Below are positions 7,156 through 14,310 of a DNA stretch of 17,549 nt, piece after piece. The notes under the pieces are model-generated. The model worked only from the letters and a program-made list of their open reading frames with translations. It was not told the DNA's origin and did not search any database. A program made the position numbers and the translations under genes. This DNA comes from JBBPZA01 sp038199375 (GTDB lineage: Bacteria; Actinomycetota; Thermoleophilia; Solirubrobacterales; Solirubrobacteraceae): the NCBI GenBank assembly GCA_038199375.1, contig JBBPZA010000012.1, positions 1 through 17,549 on the forward strand. The letters run 5' to 3'. How positions within the stretch are numbered: the first letter of the stretch is position 1; each line of letters starts with the position of its first letter.

Positions 7156-7191
7156 TTTAGACGTCCTTCTGCTCGGGGGCGTGCAACGCGG

Positions 7192-8127
7192 TCACCACTT
7201 CTGCTCGTAGCGATTGCGCAGCCAGATGGCGACGCTGTTCATGAGGATGATGAGGATCATGAGCACGAGGATGCCGCCCGCGGCAAGCGTCTTGAACTCG
7301 TCCTGAGAGTCAGTGCTCCACACGAAGATCTGGATCGGCAGGGCCGTGAACTCCGAGAAGAGCCCGTCGGGGTTGAAGGCCACGAACCCGGCGGCGCCGA
7401 TCACCAGCAGCGGTGCCGTCTCCCCCGCCGCGCGCGAGAGCGCGAGGATCACCCCGGTGGCCACACCAGGGATCGAGGCGGGCAGCACCTGCTTCCAGAT
7501 CGTCTGCCACTTGGTGGCCCCGAGGGCCATGGAGCCCTCGCGGATGGAGGGCGGGACCGCCCGAATCGCCTCGCGCCCGGCGATGATCACCACTGGGAGC
7601 ACGAGGAGGCCGAGGGTGAGCCCGCCGGCAAGGATGACCCGGCCCAGGCTGAGCGGGCCGCGCACCAGGAAGGCGAGCCCCAGCAGGCCGTAGACCACCG
7701 ACGGGACCGCCGCGAGGTTCTGGATGTTGACCTCGATCAAGCGGTTCCACCAGCGATCGGGGTCCGCGTACTCCTCGAGGTAGATCGCGGTGGCGACCCC
7801 TACGGGGACGATGAAGAGGGTGCACACCCCCATGAGCCACACGGTCCCCCACAGCGCCGAGGCGAGGCCAGAGCTGTCGATCCGAGTCTCCAGGCGCGAG
7901 GGCGCATTGGTGAGGAAGTCGAGGCTCAGCTTGCCGCCGCCGTCGCGAATGACGTCGAAGAAGATCGTCCCGAGGAGGGCAGCCGAGATCACCACGCAGA
8001 AGATCAGCAGCGCGCGAAACGCAAGGTCCTTGAACCGCTGGGCGACGTCGGCGGGCGGGACAGCCGGGCCGCGCGGCGCGGCGACCGCGTCGGCGGTCGC
8101 CCCGGGGGGAGGCGGCGGAGGGCTCAC
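7192..8127 (-). CDS. pstA: Phosphate ABC transporter permease PstA
   Basis: A 311-residue integral membrane permease. After a Pro/Ala-rich cytoplasmic N-terminus (1-35), hydrophobic segments lie at about 38-60, 90-113, 130-155, 160-182, 213-240 and 280-303. The EAA loop that contacts PstB is seen as SIREGSMALGATKWQTIWKQ (residues about 192-211). The motif NLAAVPSVVYGLLGLAFLV is typical of PstA. The start is GTG and overlaps the pstC stop by GTGA, so the two permeases are probably translated together in equal amounts, as expected for the PstA-PstC heterodimer that forms the phosphate channel. Confidence 0.96.
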   Translation of the reverse strand: MSPPPPPPGATADAVAAPRGPAVPPADVAQRFKDLAFRALLIFCVVISAALLGTIFFDVIRDGGGKLSLDFLTNAPSRLETRIDSSGLASALWGTVWLMGVCTLFIVPVGVATAIYLEEYADPDRWWNRLIEVNIQNLAAVPSVVYGLLGLAFLVRGPLSLGRVILAGGLTLGLLVLPVVIIAGREAIRAVPPSIREGSMALGATKWQTIWKQVLPASIPGVATGVILALSRAAGETAPLLVIGAAGFVAFNPDGLFSEFTALPIQIFVWSTDSQDEFKTLAAGGILVLMILIILMNSVAIWLRNRYEQKW

Positions 8128-9080
8128 TCGTAGACCTGCCGGAAGCGTCGCACGAAGCGGATGGACACGAGGTTCATCAGCAGGGTGATCACGAAGAGCG
8201 CGATCCCGACCGCGAACACCGTCCCGTAGACGGCGCTGCCCGTCGGAATGTCGCCGCGCGCCGTGGCGCCGATGTAGGTGGTCATCGTCTCGTAGCCGGG
8301 CTGCGGGTCGATCCCCGTGTTGGGCTTCAGCCCGGCGGCGAGTAGGACGATCATCGTCTCGCCGATCGCTCGTGAGCCGCCGAGCACTATGGAGGCGACC
8401 ACTCCCGAGAGCGCCGCGGGAAACACGACGCGCAGCGAGACCTGGATCTTCGAGGCGCCCAGGCCGTAGGCCCCCTCGCGCAGCGACTGCGGCACGGCGC
8501 TTAGCCCGTCCTCGGAGACAGAGGCGATGGTGGGGATGACCATGAAGCCCATGATCACCCCGGCCGACAGGGCGCTGAAGGTTCCGATGTTGAAGTTGAA
8601 GAGCCCCTTGAGCACCTCAGGGGTGAAGAAGGTCAGGGCGAAGAAGCCGAAGACGATGGTCGGGACGCCGGCCAGCAATTCGATGACCGGCTTGACCGCG
8701 CGGCGCACGCGGGGGCGCGCGTACTCGCTGAGGTAGAGCGCGATGCCCAACCCGAGCGGAACCGCGACGAGGAGCGCGATCCCCGTGACCAGCAGCGTCC
8801 CGTTGATAAGCGGCCAGACCCCGTACTCCTGGCTGATGCGCGGGTCCCATGTGCTCCCGAAGAGGAACTCGAAGATCCCGGCCTCTTCCGTGAAGAAGCT
8901 GATCGCCGGGAGGAGCAGCGAGATCACGATTCCGACCGTCGTCAGGACGGAGAGGACCGCCGCCACCATGAGCAGGACGCGTATGACCTGCTCGCCGCGG
9001 CGCGGCGGGTAGGCGAGGCTCGCTCCCCCCGGCGCCGAGAAGGCGCCGGGGGAGGTCACGACTTCCGGGGGCGGAGCCAT
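8124..9080 (-). CDS. pstC: Phosphate ABC transporter permease PstC
   Basis: A 318-residue permease with an N-terminal Pro/Ala-rich extension (1-30) and six hydrophobic segments, the first at about 33-60. Its EAA loop reads SLREGAYGLGASKIQVSLRV, and ELLAGVPTIVFGFFAL and GGSRAIGETM are typical of PstC. It partners PstA in the membrane. The ATG at 9078-9080 lies 28 bases downstream of pstS, after a 16-base palindrome that straddles the pstS stop. The stop overlaps the pstA start. Confidence 0.96.
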   Translation of the reverse strand: MAPPPEVVTSPGAFSAPGGASLAYPPRRGEQVIRVLLMVAAVLSVLTTVGIVISLLLPAISFFTEEAGIFEFLFGSTWDPRISQEYGVWPLINGTLLVTGIALLVAVPLGLGIALYLSEYARPRVRRAVKPVIELLAGVPTIVFGFFALTFFTPEVLKGLFNFNIGTFSALSAGVIMGFMVIPTIASVSEDGLSAVPQSLREGAYGLGASKIQVSLRVVFPAALSGVVASIVLGGSRAIGETMIVLLAAGLKPNTGIDPQPGYETMTTYIGATARGDIPTGSAVYGTVFAVGIALFVITLLMNLVSIRFVRRFRQVYE

Positions 9081-9102
9081 GCCGTCGAGCCTGGAGACCA
9101 GC

Positions 9103-9118
9103 GGCCGGCTAGCCGGCC
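9103..9118. terminator. Perfect 16-bp palindrome at the pstS stop (possible attenuator)
   Basis: GGCCGGCTAGCCGGCC is a perfect palindrome whose centre is the pstS stop codon. In RNA it could fold as a six-pair all-GC stem with a CUAG loop, just before pstC. Without a U-run it is not a classic terminator. It could slow transcription or block 3' decay, so that pstS is expressed more than the permease genes. Confidence 0.5.
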
Positions 9119-10077
9119 TTGGTCTCGGCCTCCTTGAGGGCCGCCTCGCCCTTGGTGGCCTGCTCGGGAGTCATCCCGACGATCTGGGCCTCCTTCGCGA
9201 TGTCCGCCTGATTGGCCAGCACGAAGTCCATGAACGCCTTCACCTCAGGCCGGGCGAGCGCCTTCTCGCTCGGGTACATGAAGATCGGGCGCGAGAGCGG
9301 CTTGTAGGAGCCGTCCTGGATCGTCTGGGCGTTCGGCTTGACGCAGTTGGCCTCGCTCTCGCCGACGCCGACCAGGTTGAGCTTGTCCGTGGCCTGCTCG
9401 TAGTAGGAGAAGCCCAGGTAGCCGAGGCCGCCGGGCGAGCCCGAGACCCCCTCGACGATCACGTTGTCGTCCTCTGAGGGCTCGTAGTCCGAGCGCGACT
9501 GACCCTCCTCACCGTTGATCTGGTCGGTGAAGAAGTCGAAGGTGCCCGAGTCGGTGCCGGGCCCGAAGAGCTGCGCCGGAGTCTTGGGCAGCTTCGGATC
9601 GATCTCGTCGTAGCTCTTGACCTTCGAGCCCTTGTCCCACAGCTGCTTGAGCTGATCGACGGTCATGCAGTCGATCGTGAGGCTCTTGTTGGTGACGATC
9701 GCGATCCCGTCGTTGGCCACCTGGATCTCCTGGTAGGCCACCTTGTTCTTCTCGCAGACCGGGACCTCCTCGTCGGGCTTGATCGGCCGCGAGGCGTCGG
9801 AGATGTCGGTCTCGCCGGCGCAGAACTTCTCGAAGCCGCCGCCGGTGCCCGACGAGCCGACGGTGATCTTGACCTCGGGGTTGTCCTCGTTGAACAGCTC
9901 GGCCGCGGCCTGCGCGAAGGGCAGGACGGTGCTCGAGCCGTCGATGGCGATCTTGCCGGAGAGATCCTTTGCTCCGCCGCCGCCGCCACCGCTGTCGTCG
10001 TCGTCACCGCACGCGGCGGCGCCCAGCGACAGCGCCCCGAAGAGCAGCAGCGCGAGCGAGAGACGGGATGTCCTCAC
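9109..10077 (-). CDS. pstS: Phosphate-binding lipoprotein PstS
   Basis: The 322-residue product starts with a lipoprotein signal peptide: VRTSRL, a hydrophobic core LALLLFGALSLG, then AAAC with lipidated C23. A Gly/Asp linker (GDDDDSGGGGGG) follows. The mature domain has the phosphate-site loops of PstS: IDGSSTVLPFAQAAAELF, SSGTGGGFEKFCAGETDISD with SR following, and GTDSGTFDFF. The C-terminal part has GYLGFSYYEQ, typical of the TIGR02136-type actinobacterial/cyanobacterial group. I chose GTG at 10075-10077, with GGGAG six bases upstream; the frame is open farther 5' but the signal peptide fixes this start. It binds phosphate outside the membrane and delivers it to PstC/PstA. A four-unit PHO-box-like array lies 64 bases upstream. 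Confidence 0.96.
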   Translation of the reverse strand: MRTSRLSLALLLFGALSLGAAACGDDDDSGGGGGGAKDLSGKIAIDGSSTVLPFAQAAAELFNEDNPEVKITVGSSGTGGGFEKFCAGETDISDASRPIKPDEEVPVCEKNKVAYQEIQVANDGIAIVTNKSLTIDCMTVDQLKQLWDKGSKVKSYDEIDPKLPKTPAQLFGPGTDSGTFDFFTDQINGEEGQSRSDYEPSEDDNVIVEGVSGSPGGLGYLGFSYYEQATDKLNLVGVGESEANCVKPNAQTIQDGSYKPLSRPIFMYPSEKALARPEVKAFMDFVLANQADIAKEAQIVGMTPEQATKGEAALKEAETKAG

Positions 10078-10141
10078 ACTAGCTCCCTTGTTTGAAGTGT
10101 TGCGAACAGCGGCGAGGCTTCCAGGTGGCGCCACGGAGTCT

Positions 10142-10180
10142 GTTACCGAGTTGTGCCGTCCGTGTAAAATCGTTGTGAAG
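10142..10180 (-). promoter_or_regulatory. Four-unit PHO-box-like array upstream of pstS
   Basis: Read on the minus strand, the hexamers CTTCAC, TTTTAC, CGGCAC and GGTAAC follow one another with starts exactly 11 bases apart (minus-strand 5' ends at 10180, 10169, 10158 and 10147). Shifted by one base they read TTCACA, TTTACA, GGCACA and GTAACA, close to the known PhoP consensus TT(A/T/C)ACA with five-base spacers. The array overlaps the last codons of the receiver-less regulator gene and ends 64 bases before the pstS start. It is the probable PhoP/PhoB-type activator site of the pst operon. Confidence 0.8.
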
Positions 10181-10502
10181 GCTCGGCGGAGAAGCGGTAG
10201 CCGAAGCCCACATGGGTGTGGATGAAGCGCCACTCGGGAAGGGCCGTCTCGAGCTTGTCGCGCAACTTGTGGACGTAGACGTCGACGGAGCGGTCCCCCA
10301 CGCGCATCTCCGCCCCCCACACCACCGCGTAGAGGGCCTCGCGCGCGACGATGCGCTCCGCCCGGCGCGCAAGCTCGACGAGCAGCCCGAACTCGGTCAC
10401 CGAGAGGTTCAGGGGACGTCCGTTGGCCAGGACCAGGCTCTCAGCCGGCCGCACCTCCAGCCGACCGGCCTGGAGCACTTCCCCGTCGTGCGCTGCCTCC
10501 AT
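10143..10502 (-). CDS. Receiver-less PhoB-type winged-helix DNA-binding protein, 119 aa
   Basis: The whole 119-residue protein is one OmpR/PhoB effector domain (trans_reg_C); no receiver precedes it. The N-terminal beta sheet is at about 8-33, the recognition helix RSVDVYVHKLRDKLE at 71-85, and the wing EWRFIHTHVGFGYRF at 90-104. The recognition helix matches those of the response regulator at 4480-5337 and of the regulator at 14311-14691 in nearly every position. The ATG at 10500-10502 has a GAGG-type sequence about ten bases upstream. The gene is 65 bases upstream of pstS on the same strand and could be the first gene of the pst operon. A four-unit PHO-box-like array lies 35 bases upstream of its start. 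It probably binds PHO-type boxes without phosphorylation, as an activator, a competitor or a dimer partner. Confidence 0.9.
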   Translation of the reverse strand: MEAAHDGEVLQAGRLEVRPAESLVLANGRPLNLSVTEFGLLVELARRAERIVAREALYAVVWGAEMRVGDRSVDVYVHKLRDKLETALPEWRFIHTHVGFGYRFSAEPSQRFYTDGTTR

Positions 10503-10537
10503 GGCCGATCACCCTCGCGCGCGGGCGCCCGTGCGTC

Positions 10538-10576
10538 GTTATCCCCGCGTGAAGCACATGTGAAACGGCTATGAAC
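10538..10576 (-). promoter_or_regulatory. Four-unit PHO-box-like array between divergent regulator and DUF47 genes
   Basis: On the minus strand the hexamers GTTCAT, TTTCAC, CTTCAC and GATAAC have starts spaced exactly 11 bases apart. The array sits in the 124-base region between the starts of the receiver-less regulator (10502, minus) and the DUF47 gene (10627, plus), so it could control both. Its orientation matches the regulator gene. The unit sequence is close to the Streptomyces PHO-box core GTTCACC. Confidence 0.78.
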
Positions 10577-10626
10577 GATCGCTGCCCGGTGTCGGCCGCG
10601 CCGGCCGCCGGGTTTAGGGTGGTCGC

Positions 10627-11265
10627 ATGCCGTGGCCCAGGCGCTCGCAGGATACCGACCCCGGGCTGCGCGAGCTCTTCGAGGAGTCCGGCCGCAACGT
10701 CGAGCGATCATGCCTCCTGCTGCGCGACCTGCTCTCCGACTACCCCGAGCATCCCGAGCTGACCAGCGCGCTGGTCGAGTGCGAGCACGAGGGCGACCGG
10801 ATAACCCACGACATCATCCATCGGCTCAACGGCTCGGGCCGCGGACGCCTCCGCGGCGACCCCGCCGATTGGCACGCGCTCGCCACCGCCCTTGACGACA
10901 TCGTCGACTACGCGGAGGAGACCGGAGCCGCCCTCGGGCTCTACAAGGTCGAGGCGCCCATGGAGCAGGCCATCGGGCTCGCCGAAGTGCTCGCCGGGTC
11001 GGGCGAGCAGGTGGCCCGGGCGCTGCGATCCATGGGCGGCGGAGCCGACCTGGCCTCCCACCTCGTAGAGATCCACCGCCTCGAGAACGAGGGCGATCGC
11101 CTCATGCGCGACGGGGTCGCCTCGCTCTTCGCGACCGGGATCGACCCGATGATCGTCATTCGCTGGAAGGACATCTTCGACACTCTCGAGCAGGCGGTCG
11201 ACGCCTGCGAGACGGTGGCCCACATCCTCGAGGGCCTCGAGCTCAAGCGCCGCAGCAACCGTTGA
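10627..11265 (+). CDS. DUF47 / PhoU-like family protein
   Basis: A 212-residue, all-helical protein of the DUF47 (TIGR00153, YkaA-like) family, related to PhoU. Typical motifs are ECEHEGDRITHDIIHRLN (about 51-68) and HRLENEGDRLMRDGVASLF (about 149-167), each with the E-x-x-G-D pattern of the family, and a C-terminal RWKDIFDTLEQAVDACETVAHILEG-type helix. Such proteins usually act with low-affinity Pit phosphate transporters; no pit gene is visible here. The ATG follows AGGGTGG by a few bases. The gene is divergent from the receiver-less regulator and shares the PHO-box-like array with it. Its 3' end overlaps the convergent TIM-barrel gene by 23 bases. Confidence 0.9.
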   Translation: MPWPRRSQDTDPGLRELFEESGRNVERSCLLLRDLLSDYPEHPELTSALVECEHEGDRITHDIIHRLNGSGRGRLRGDPADWHALATALDDIVDYAEETGAALGLYKVEAPMEQAIGLAEVLAGSGEQVARALRSMGGGADLASHLVEIHRLENEGDRLMRDGVASLFATGIDPMIVIRWKDIFDTLEQAVDACETVAHILEGLELKRRSNR

Positions 11266-12130
11266 CCGACTCCTCGCCCGCGCCGCCGAGCAGCCGCGCG
11301 GTCACCGTCGCCAGGCCGGGCGCCTCGGGGCGGTGCGGGGGGTGGACCTCGAGCTGGAGCGGGGCGTCGTGGCCGAGGAGAACGGGCGCGACGGCCTCCC
11401 ACGGGACCGTCCCCGTCCCGGGCGGGAGATGGAGGTCGAGGCGAAGCGGGTCGACCGTCGCGGGGGCCGAGCCGTGCTCCCGACCACCGAAGTTGTCGTG
11501 CAGGTGGAAGAGGGCGATGGCGGGCGCGGCCTCGTCAATGGTCTCCAGCGCGCCGACGATGTGCGCGTGGCCGACGTCGAAGCACATGCGCACCGCGTCC
11601 GAGCCTACGCGCTCGACGAGGTCGACCATGACCCTCGGGTCGTAGGAAACCCGCTGCTCGCCGCCGAACACGGGCGCGAGGTTCTCGACGGCCAGCGTGA
11701 CGCCGAGCCCCTCCGCCAGCCGGCCGGCCCGGCGCAGGCCGCGCTCCTCCTCGCGAGTCGGCGCCCCGGCCGGGAGGTTGGCCGCGTGGAGGACCACCAG
11801 CTCCGCGCGCACGCGCGAGGCGTAGTCGAGCAGAGCGGCGAGCGGGCGAGCGTCGGCCGCGAGCAGGTCGTCGGGCGCGTGGAGCACGAGGCGCAGGGCG
11901 CCGACGTCGAGCGCGGCGCGCAGCGCGGCGGCGTGCCGAGCGGCCTCGGACCCGGTCAGCGTCGCCCGCGGCGGCGAGTGGACCTGAACCCAGCCGTACC
12001 CGGCGGCCTCGAAGGACTTCAGGCTCGCGGCGGTGGGCCACCACCCGGCCGGGACGTTGAGCCCGAGGCGACCGTCGAGCGGGCGCTCGACCGAGAGCGG
12101 TGCCAGAGCGACCCCGGTGGTCTGAGCCAT
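11243..12130 (-). CDS. TIM-barrel metal enzyme, sugar phosphate isomerase/epimerase or AP-endonuclease-2 family
   Basis: A 295-residue protein of the xylose-isomerase-like TIM-barrel superfamily. Candidate metal ligands lie in the order known from endonuclease IV: H84 (LVLHAP), H115 (VVLHAAN), E149 (AVENLAP), D185 and H188 (CFDVGHAH), H211 (HLHDN), D232 and H234 (DLHLPPG) and E261 (LEVHPP). The DNA-contact loops diagnostic of endonuclease IV are not recognisable, so I favour a sugar or sugar-phosphate isomerase/epimerase. The substrate cannot be read from the sequence. The start is ATG with no clear ribosome site. It is 84 bases downstream of the ABC-F gene on the same strand, with a two-unit PHO-box-like element in the gap, and it converges on the DUF47 gene with a 23-base overlap. 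Confidence 0.85.
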   Translation of the reverse strand: MAQTTGVALAPLSVERPLDGRLGLNVPAGWWPTAASLKSFEAAGYGWVQVHSPPRATLTGSEAARHAAALRAALDVGALRLVLHAPDDLLAADARPLAALLDYASRVRAELVVLHAANLPAGAPTREEERGLRRAGRLAEGLGVTLAVENLAPVFGGEQRVSYDPRVMVDLVERVGSDAVRMCFDVGHAHIVGALETIDEAAPAIALFHLHDNFGGREHGSAPATVDPLRLDLHLPPGTGTVPWEAVAPVLLGHDAPLQLEVHPPHRPEAPGLATVTARLLGGAGEESVNGCCGA

Positions 12131-12163
12131 GGAGGAAGGGTGGCCGGCGCCGGGCGGGGCGGT

Positions 12164-12180
12164 GTGAAAAGGCGGTGATG
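12164..12180 (-). promoter_or_regulatory. Possible two-unit PHO-box-like element upstream of the TIM-barrel gene
   Basis: On the minus strand CATCAC and TTTCAC are spaced by exactly 11 bases, 34 bases before the ATG of the TIM-barrel gene and in the same orientation. The units at plus and minus 11 do not fit. It resembles the four-unit arrays but is short, so chance remains possible. Confidence 0.4.
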
Positions 12181-12214
12181 CCTCCTCATCTCCTCACGCC
12201 GGAGCGGGTACCAG

Positions 12215-14182
12215 TCAGGCAAGCGCCTCGTAGCGCTCGTAGAGCTCCTCCACCGCGCGCCTGGCTTCGGCGTGCCGTGCCGTGGAGCCGGCCGCGGCCT
12301 CGGGATCGGCCCACGCTCCGGGATCGGCGAGCTCGTCCTCGAGGGTGGCGAGTGCGGCCTCGGCCGCGGCGATCCGCCCCTCGAGCGCCTCCCGCCGAGC
12401 GAGCTGGTTCTTGGAGGGAGCGGCGGGCCTGCCGCCGTCGGGCTTCCGAACGCTCCTCCCGGATCCTGCGGCTCCCTTCCCAGCGCCGCGTCCGGCCCCC
12501 TTTCCCGGTGCGCCCGCGGCTCGCTTCGCCGCGCCGTCAGTGGCTCCTTCGCCCGCACCGTTCGCATGACCGGCGGCGCGCGCCTCGCGGGCGCGCAGGT
12601 ACTCCGCCCATCCGCCCATGTAGTTGTGAAGCGTCCCGTCCTCGACCGCGACGGTTCGCGTACCGACCGCGTCGAGCAGGGCGCGGTCGTGGGAGACGAG
12701 CAGGACCGAGCCGCCGAAGCCCTGCAGGGCCGCCTCGAGCGCCTCGCGGGCGTGGAGGTCGAGGTGGTTGGTCGGCTCGTCGAGGATGAGCACGTTGGCC
12801 TCGGAGTGGACGAGTACGGCGAGCGCGAGACGCCGGCGCTCTCCCCCCGACAGCGCAGTGAGCGGCTTGTCGGCCTCCTCGCCGGAGAACAGGAAGCGAC
12901 CGAGCAGCGCGCGCGCCTTGCCCGGGGTCAGGCCGGTCGCCCGCTGGGCCGCAGCGAGGACCGTGCCCTCCGTGCCAAGCTCGTCGGCGTGCTGAGAGAG
13001 GTAAGCGAGTGCGACGTTGTGCCCGCGGCGCAGCTTCCCGGCGAGCAGCTCCCGCCTCCCCGCGAGGGTCTCCAGGAGGGTCGTCTTGCCGCTGCCGTTG
13101 GGCCCGACCAACGAGACGTGCTCGCCTCGCTCGAGCCACAGCTCGGCGTCGCGCAGGAGCGGCTTCGAGCCCGCCTCTATGCTCGCTCCCTCGAGCTCGA
13201 AGATCACCCGCCCGCTGCGCTTGGCCGGGGCGAAGGCGAACTCCAGATCGCCCTCGCGGCGCAGCGGGGCATCGGCATCGGCATCGCCTCGGTCGAGCTT
13301 GTCTAGTCGCTTCACGCGCGACTGGGCCTGGCGGGCGCGGGTCCCTGCCTTGAAGCGAGTGACGAAACGCTCCAGCCGCTCGATCTCGGCGGCCTGGCGC
13401 TCGGCCGCACGGCCGGCGGCGAGCTCGCGAACCGCCTTCTCCCGGCGCCACGCGTGCCAGGTGCCCGCGAAGAACCGAGGGCGCCCACCCTCGAGCTCGA
13501 GCACGGCGGTCCCGACCGCTTCGAGGAACCAGCGGTCGTGGGCGACGAGGACGATCGCGGCGTCGAGCTCGGTCAGGCGCTGCTCGAGCCACTCCAGGGA
13601 GGCGATGTCGAGGTGGTTGGTGGGTTCGTCGAGAAGCAGGAGATCGGGGTCGGAGGCCAGCGCCCGGGCCAGCGAGGCGCGCGTCAGCTCCCCACCCGAG
13701 AACGTGTGCAGCTGGCGGTCGAGATCTGCGTCGCCGAAGCCCAGTCCGCGGACCTGGGCGGTGGCGCGGTCGCGCCACGCGTAGCCGCCGGCGTGCTCAA
13801 GGCGAGCCTGGGCCGCGCCGTAGCGGTCGAGGGTGGCGGTGGAAGCGTCGCCCTGCGCCATCGCGTCCTCGAGGCGCGCGAGCTCGGACTCGATGGCCAC
13901 GAGCTCGGCGCACCCCGACAGGATGTAGTCGCGCAGCGCGAGGTCGCGCTCGCGCGGCGGTCGCTGGTCGTGCAGCGCCACGCGCGCGCCCTTCTGGAGC
14001 GCCAGCTGGCCGCCGTCGATCCCGGCCTCGCCCGCGAGCATGCGCAGCAGCGTCGTCTTGCCGGCCCCGTTGCGACCGGCGAGCGTCAGCCGATCCCGGC
14101 GCTCGAGCTTGAGCGAGACCCCACGCAGGAGCGGGGCTCCGGCGACGTCCTTGGCCAGGTCGGATGCGATGAGGACGGCCAC
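12215..14182 (-). CDS. ABC-F family ATPase (Uup/EttA type)
   Basis: A 655-residue soluble protein with two ABC domains and no membrane segments. Domain 1 has Walker A GRNGAGKTT (36-44), signature SGGEL (162-166) and Walker B LLLLDEPTNHLD (181-192). Domain 2 has Walker A GPNGSGKTT (360-368), signature LSGGERRR (444-451) and Walker B VLILDEPTNHLD (464-475). Between them is a charged helical linker (about 245-300), the P-site-tRNA interaction region of the family. An Ala/Gly/Lys-rich stretch (about 535-590) leads to a C-terminal coiled coil (596-650), as in Uup. ABC-F proteins act on the ribosome in translation or confer antibiotic protection; this one looks like a housekeeping member, but the subgroup is uncertain. 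The start is GTG with no clear ribosome site; it is divergent from the regulator at 14311. Confidence 0.93.
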   Translation of the reverse strand: MAVLIASDLAKDVAGAPLLRGVSLKLERRDRLTLAGRNGAGKTTLLRMLAGEAGIDGGQLALQKGARVALHDQRPPRERDLALRDYILSGCAELVAIESELARLEDAMAQGDASTATLDRYGAAQARLEHAGGYAWRDRATAQVRGLGFGDADLDRQLHTFSGGELTRASLARALASDPDLLLLDEPTNHLDIASLEWLEQRLTELDAAIVLVAHDRWFLEAVGTAVLELEGGRPRFFAGTWHAWRREKAVRELAAGRAAERQAAEIERLERFVTRFKAGTRARQAQSRVKRLDKLDRGDADADAPLRREGDLEFAFAPAKRSGRVIFELEGASIEAGSKPLLRDAELWLERGEHVSLVGPNGSGKTTLLETLAGRRELLAGKLRRGHNVALAYLSQHADELGTEGTVLAAAQRATGLTPGKARALLGRFLFSGEEADKPLTALSGGERRRLALAVLVHSEANVLILDEPTNHLDLHAREALEAALQGFGGSVLLVSHDRALLDAVGTRTVAVEDGTLHNYMGGWAEYLRAREARAAGHANGAGEGATDGAAKRAAGAPGKGAGRGAGKGAAGSGRSVRKPDGGRPAAPSKNQLARREALEGRIAAAEAALATLEDELADPGAWADPEAAAGSTARHAEARRAVEELYERYEALA

Positions 14183-14236
14183 GCGACGATGGTAGGCGCC
14201 GGCCCGCGATACCTCCCCAACGCCTCGAGTTGCGGA

Positions 14237-14275
14237 CTTATCCAGATCTTCTCCAGTCGGTCACTGCGCCTTCAC
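14237..14275 (+). promoter_or_regulatory. Four-unit PHO-box-like array upstream of the second receiver-less regulator
   Basis: CTTATC, CTTCTC, GGTCAC and CTTCAC start at 14237, 14248, 14259 and 14270, exactly 11 bases apart and on the same strand as the regulator gene at 14311. The last unit ends 35 bases before the ATG, the same distance as for the other receiver-less regulator. The array also lies 55 bases upstream of the divergent ABC-F start. The first two units are less conserved than the last two. Confidence 0.65.
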
Positions 14276-14310
14276 CGGTCGGCACCCGGCGCGCCAATAG
14301 CGTCGCTCCG

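Noticed and set aside
5305..8133. A 942-codon open frame on the plus strand opposite phoU, pstB and pstA
   Set aside because: It is antisense to three securely identified genes. Its composition is dominated by Arg, Asp, Glu, Val, Leu and Gly, as expected from the complement of high-GC codons, and it has no recognisable domain.
12537..13778. A 413-codon minus-strand frame inside the ABC-F gene
   Set aside because: It is an Arg/Pro-rich out-of-frame reading of the ABC-F ATPase, whose own frame carries all the ABC motifs.
14281..14286. A fifth unit (GGCACC) extending the array upstream of the second receiver-less regulator
   Set aside because: The CAC core is one base out of the 11-base register shared by the other four units.
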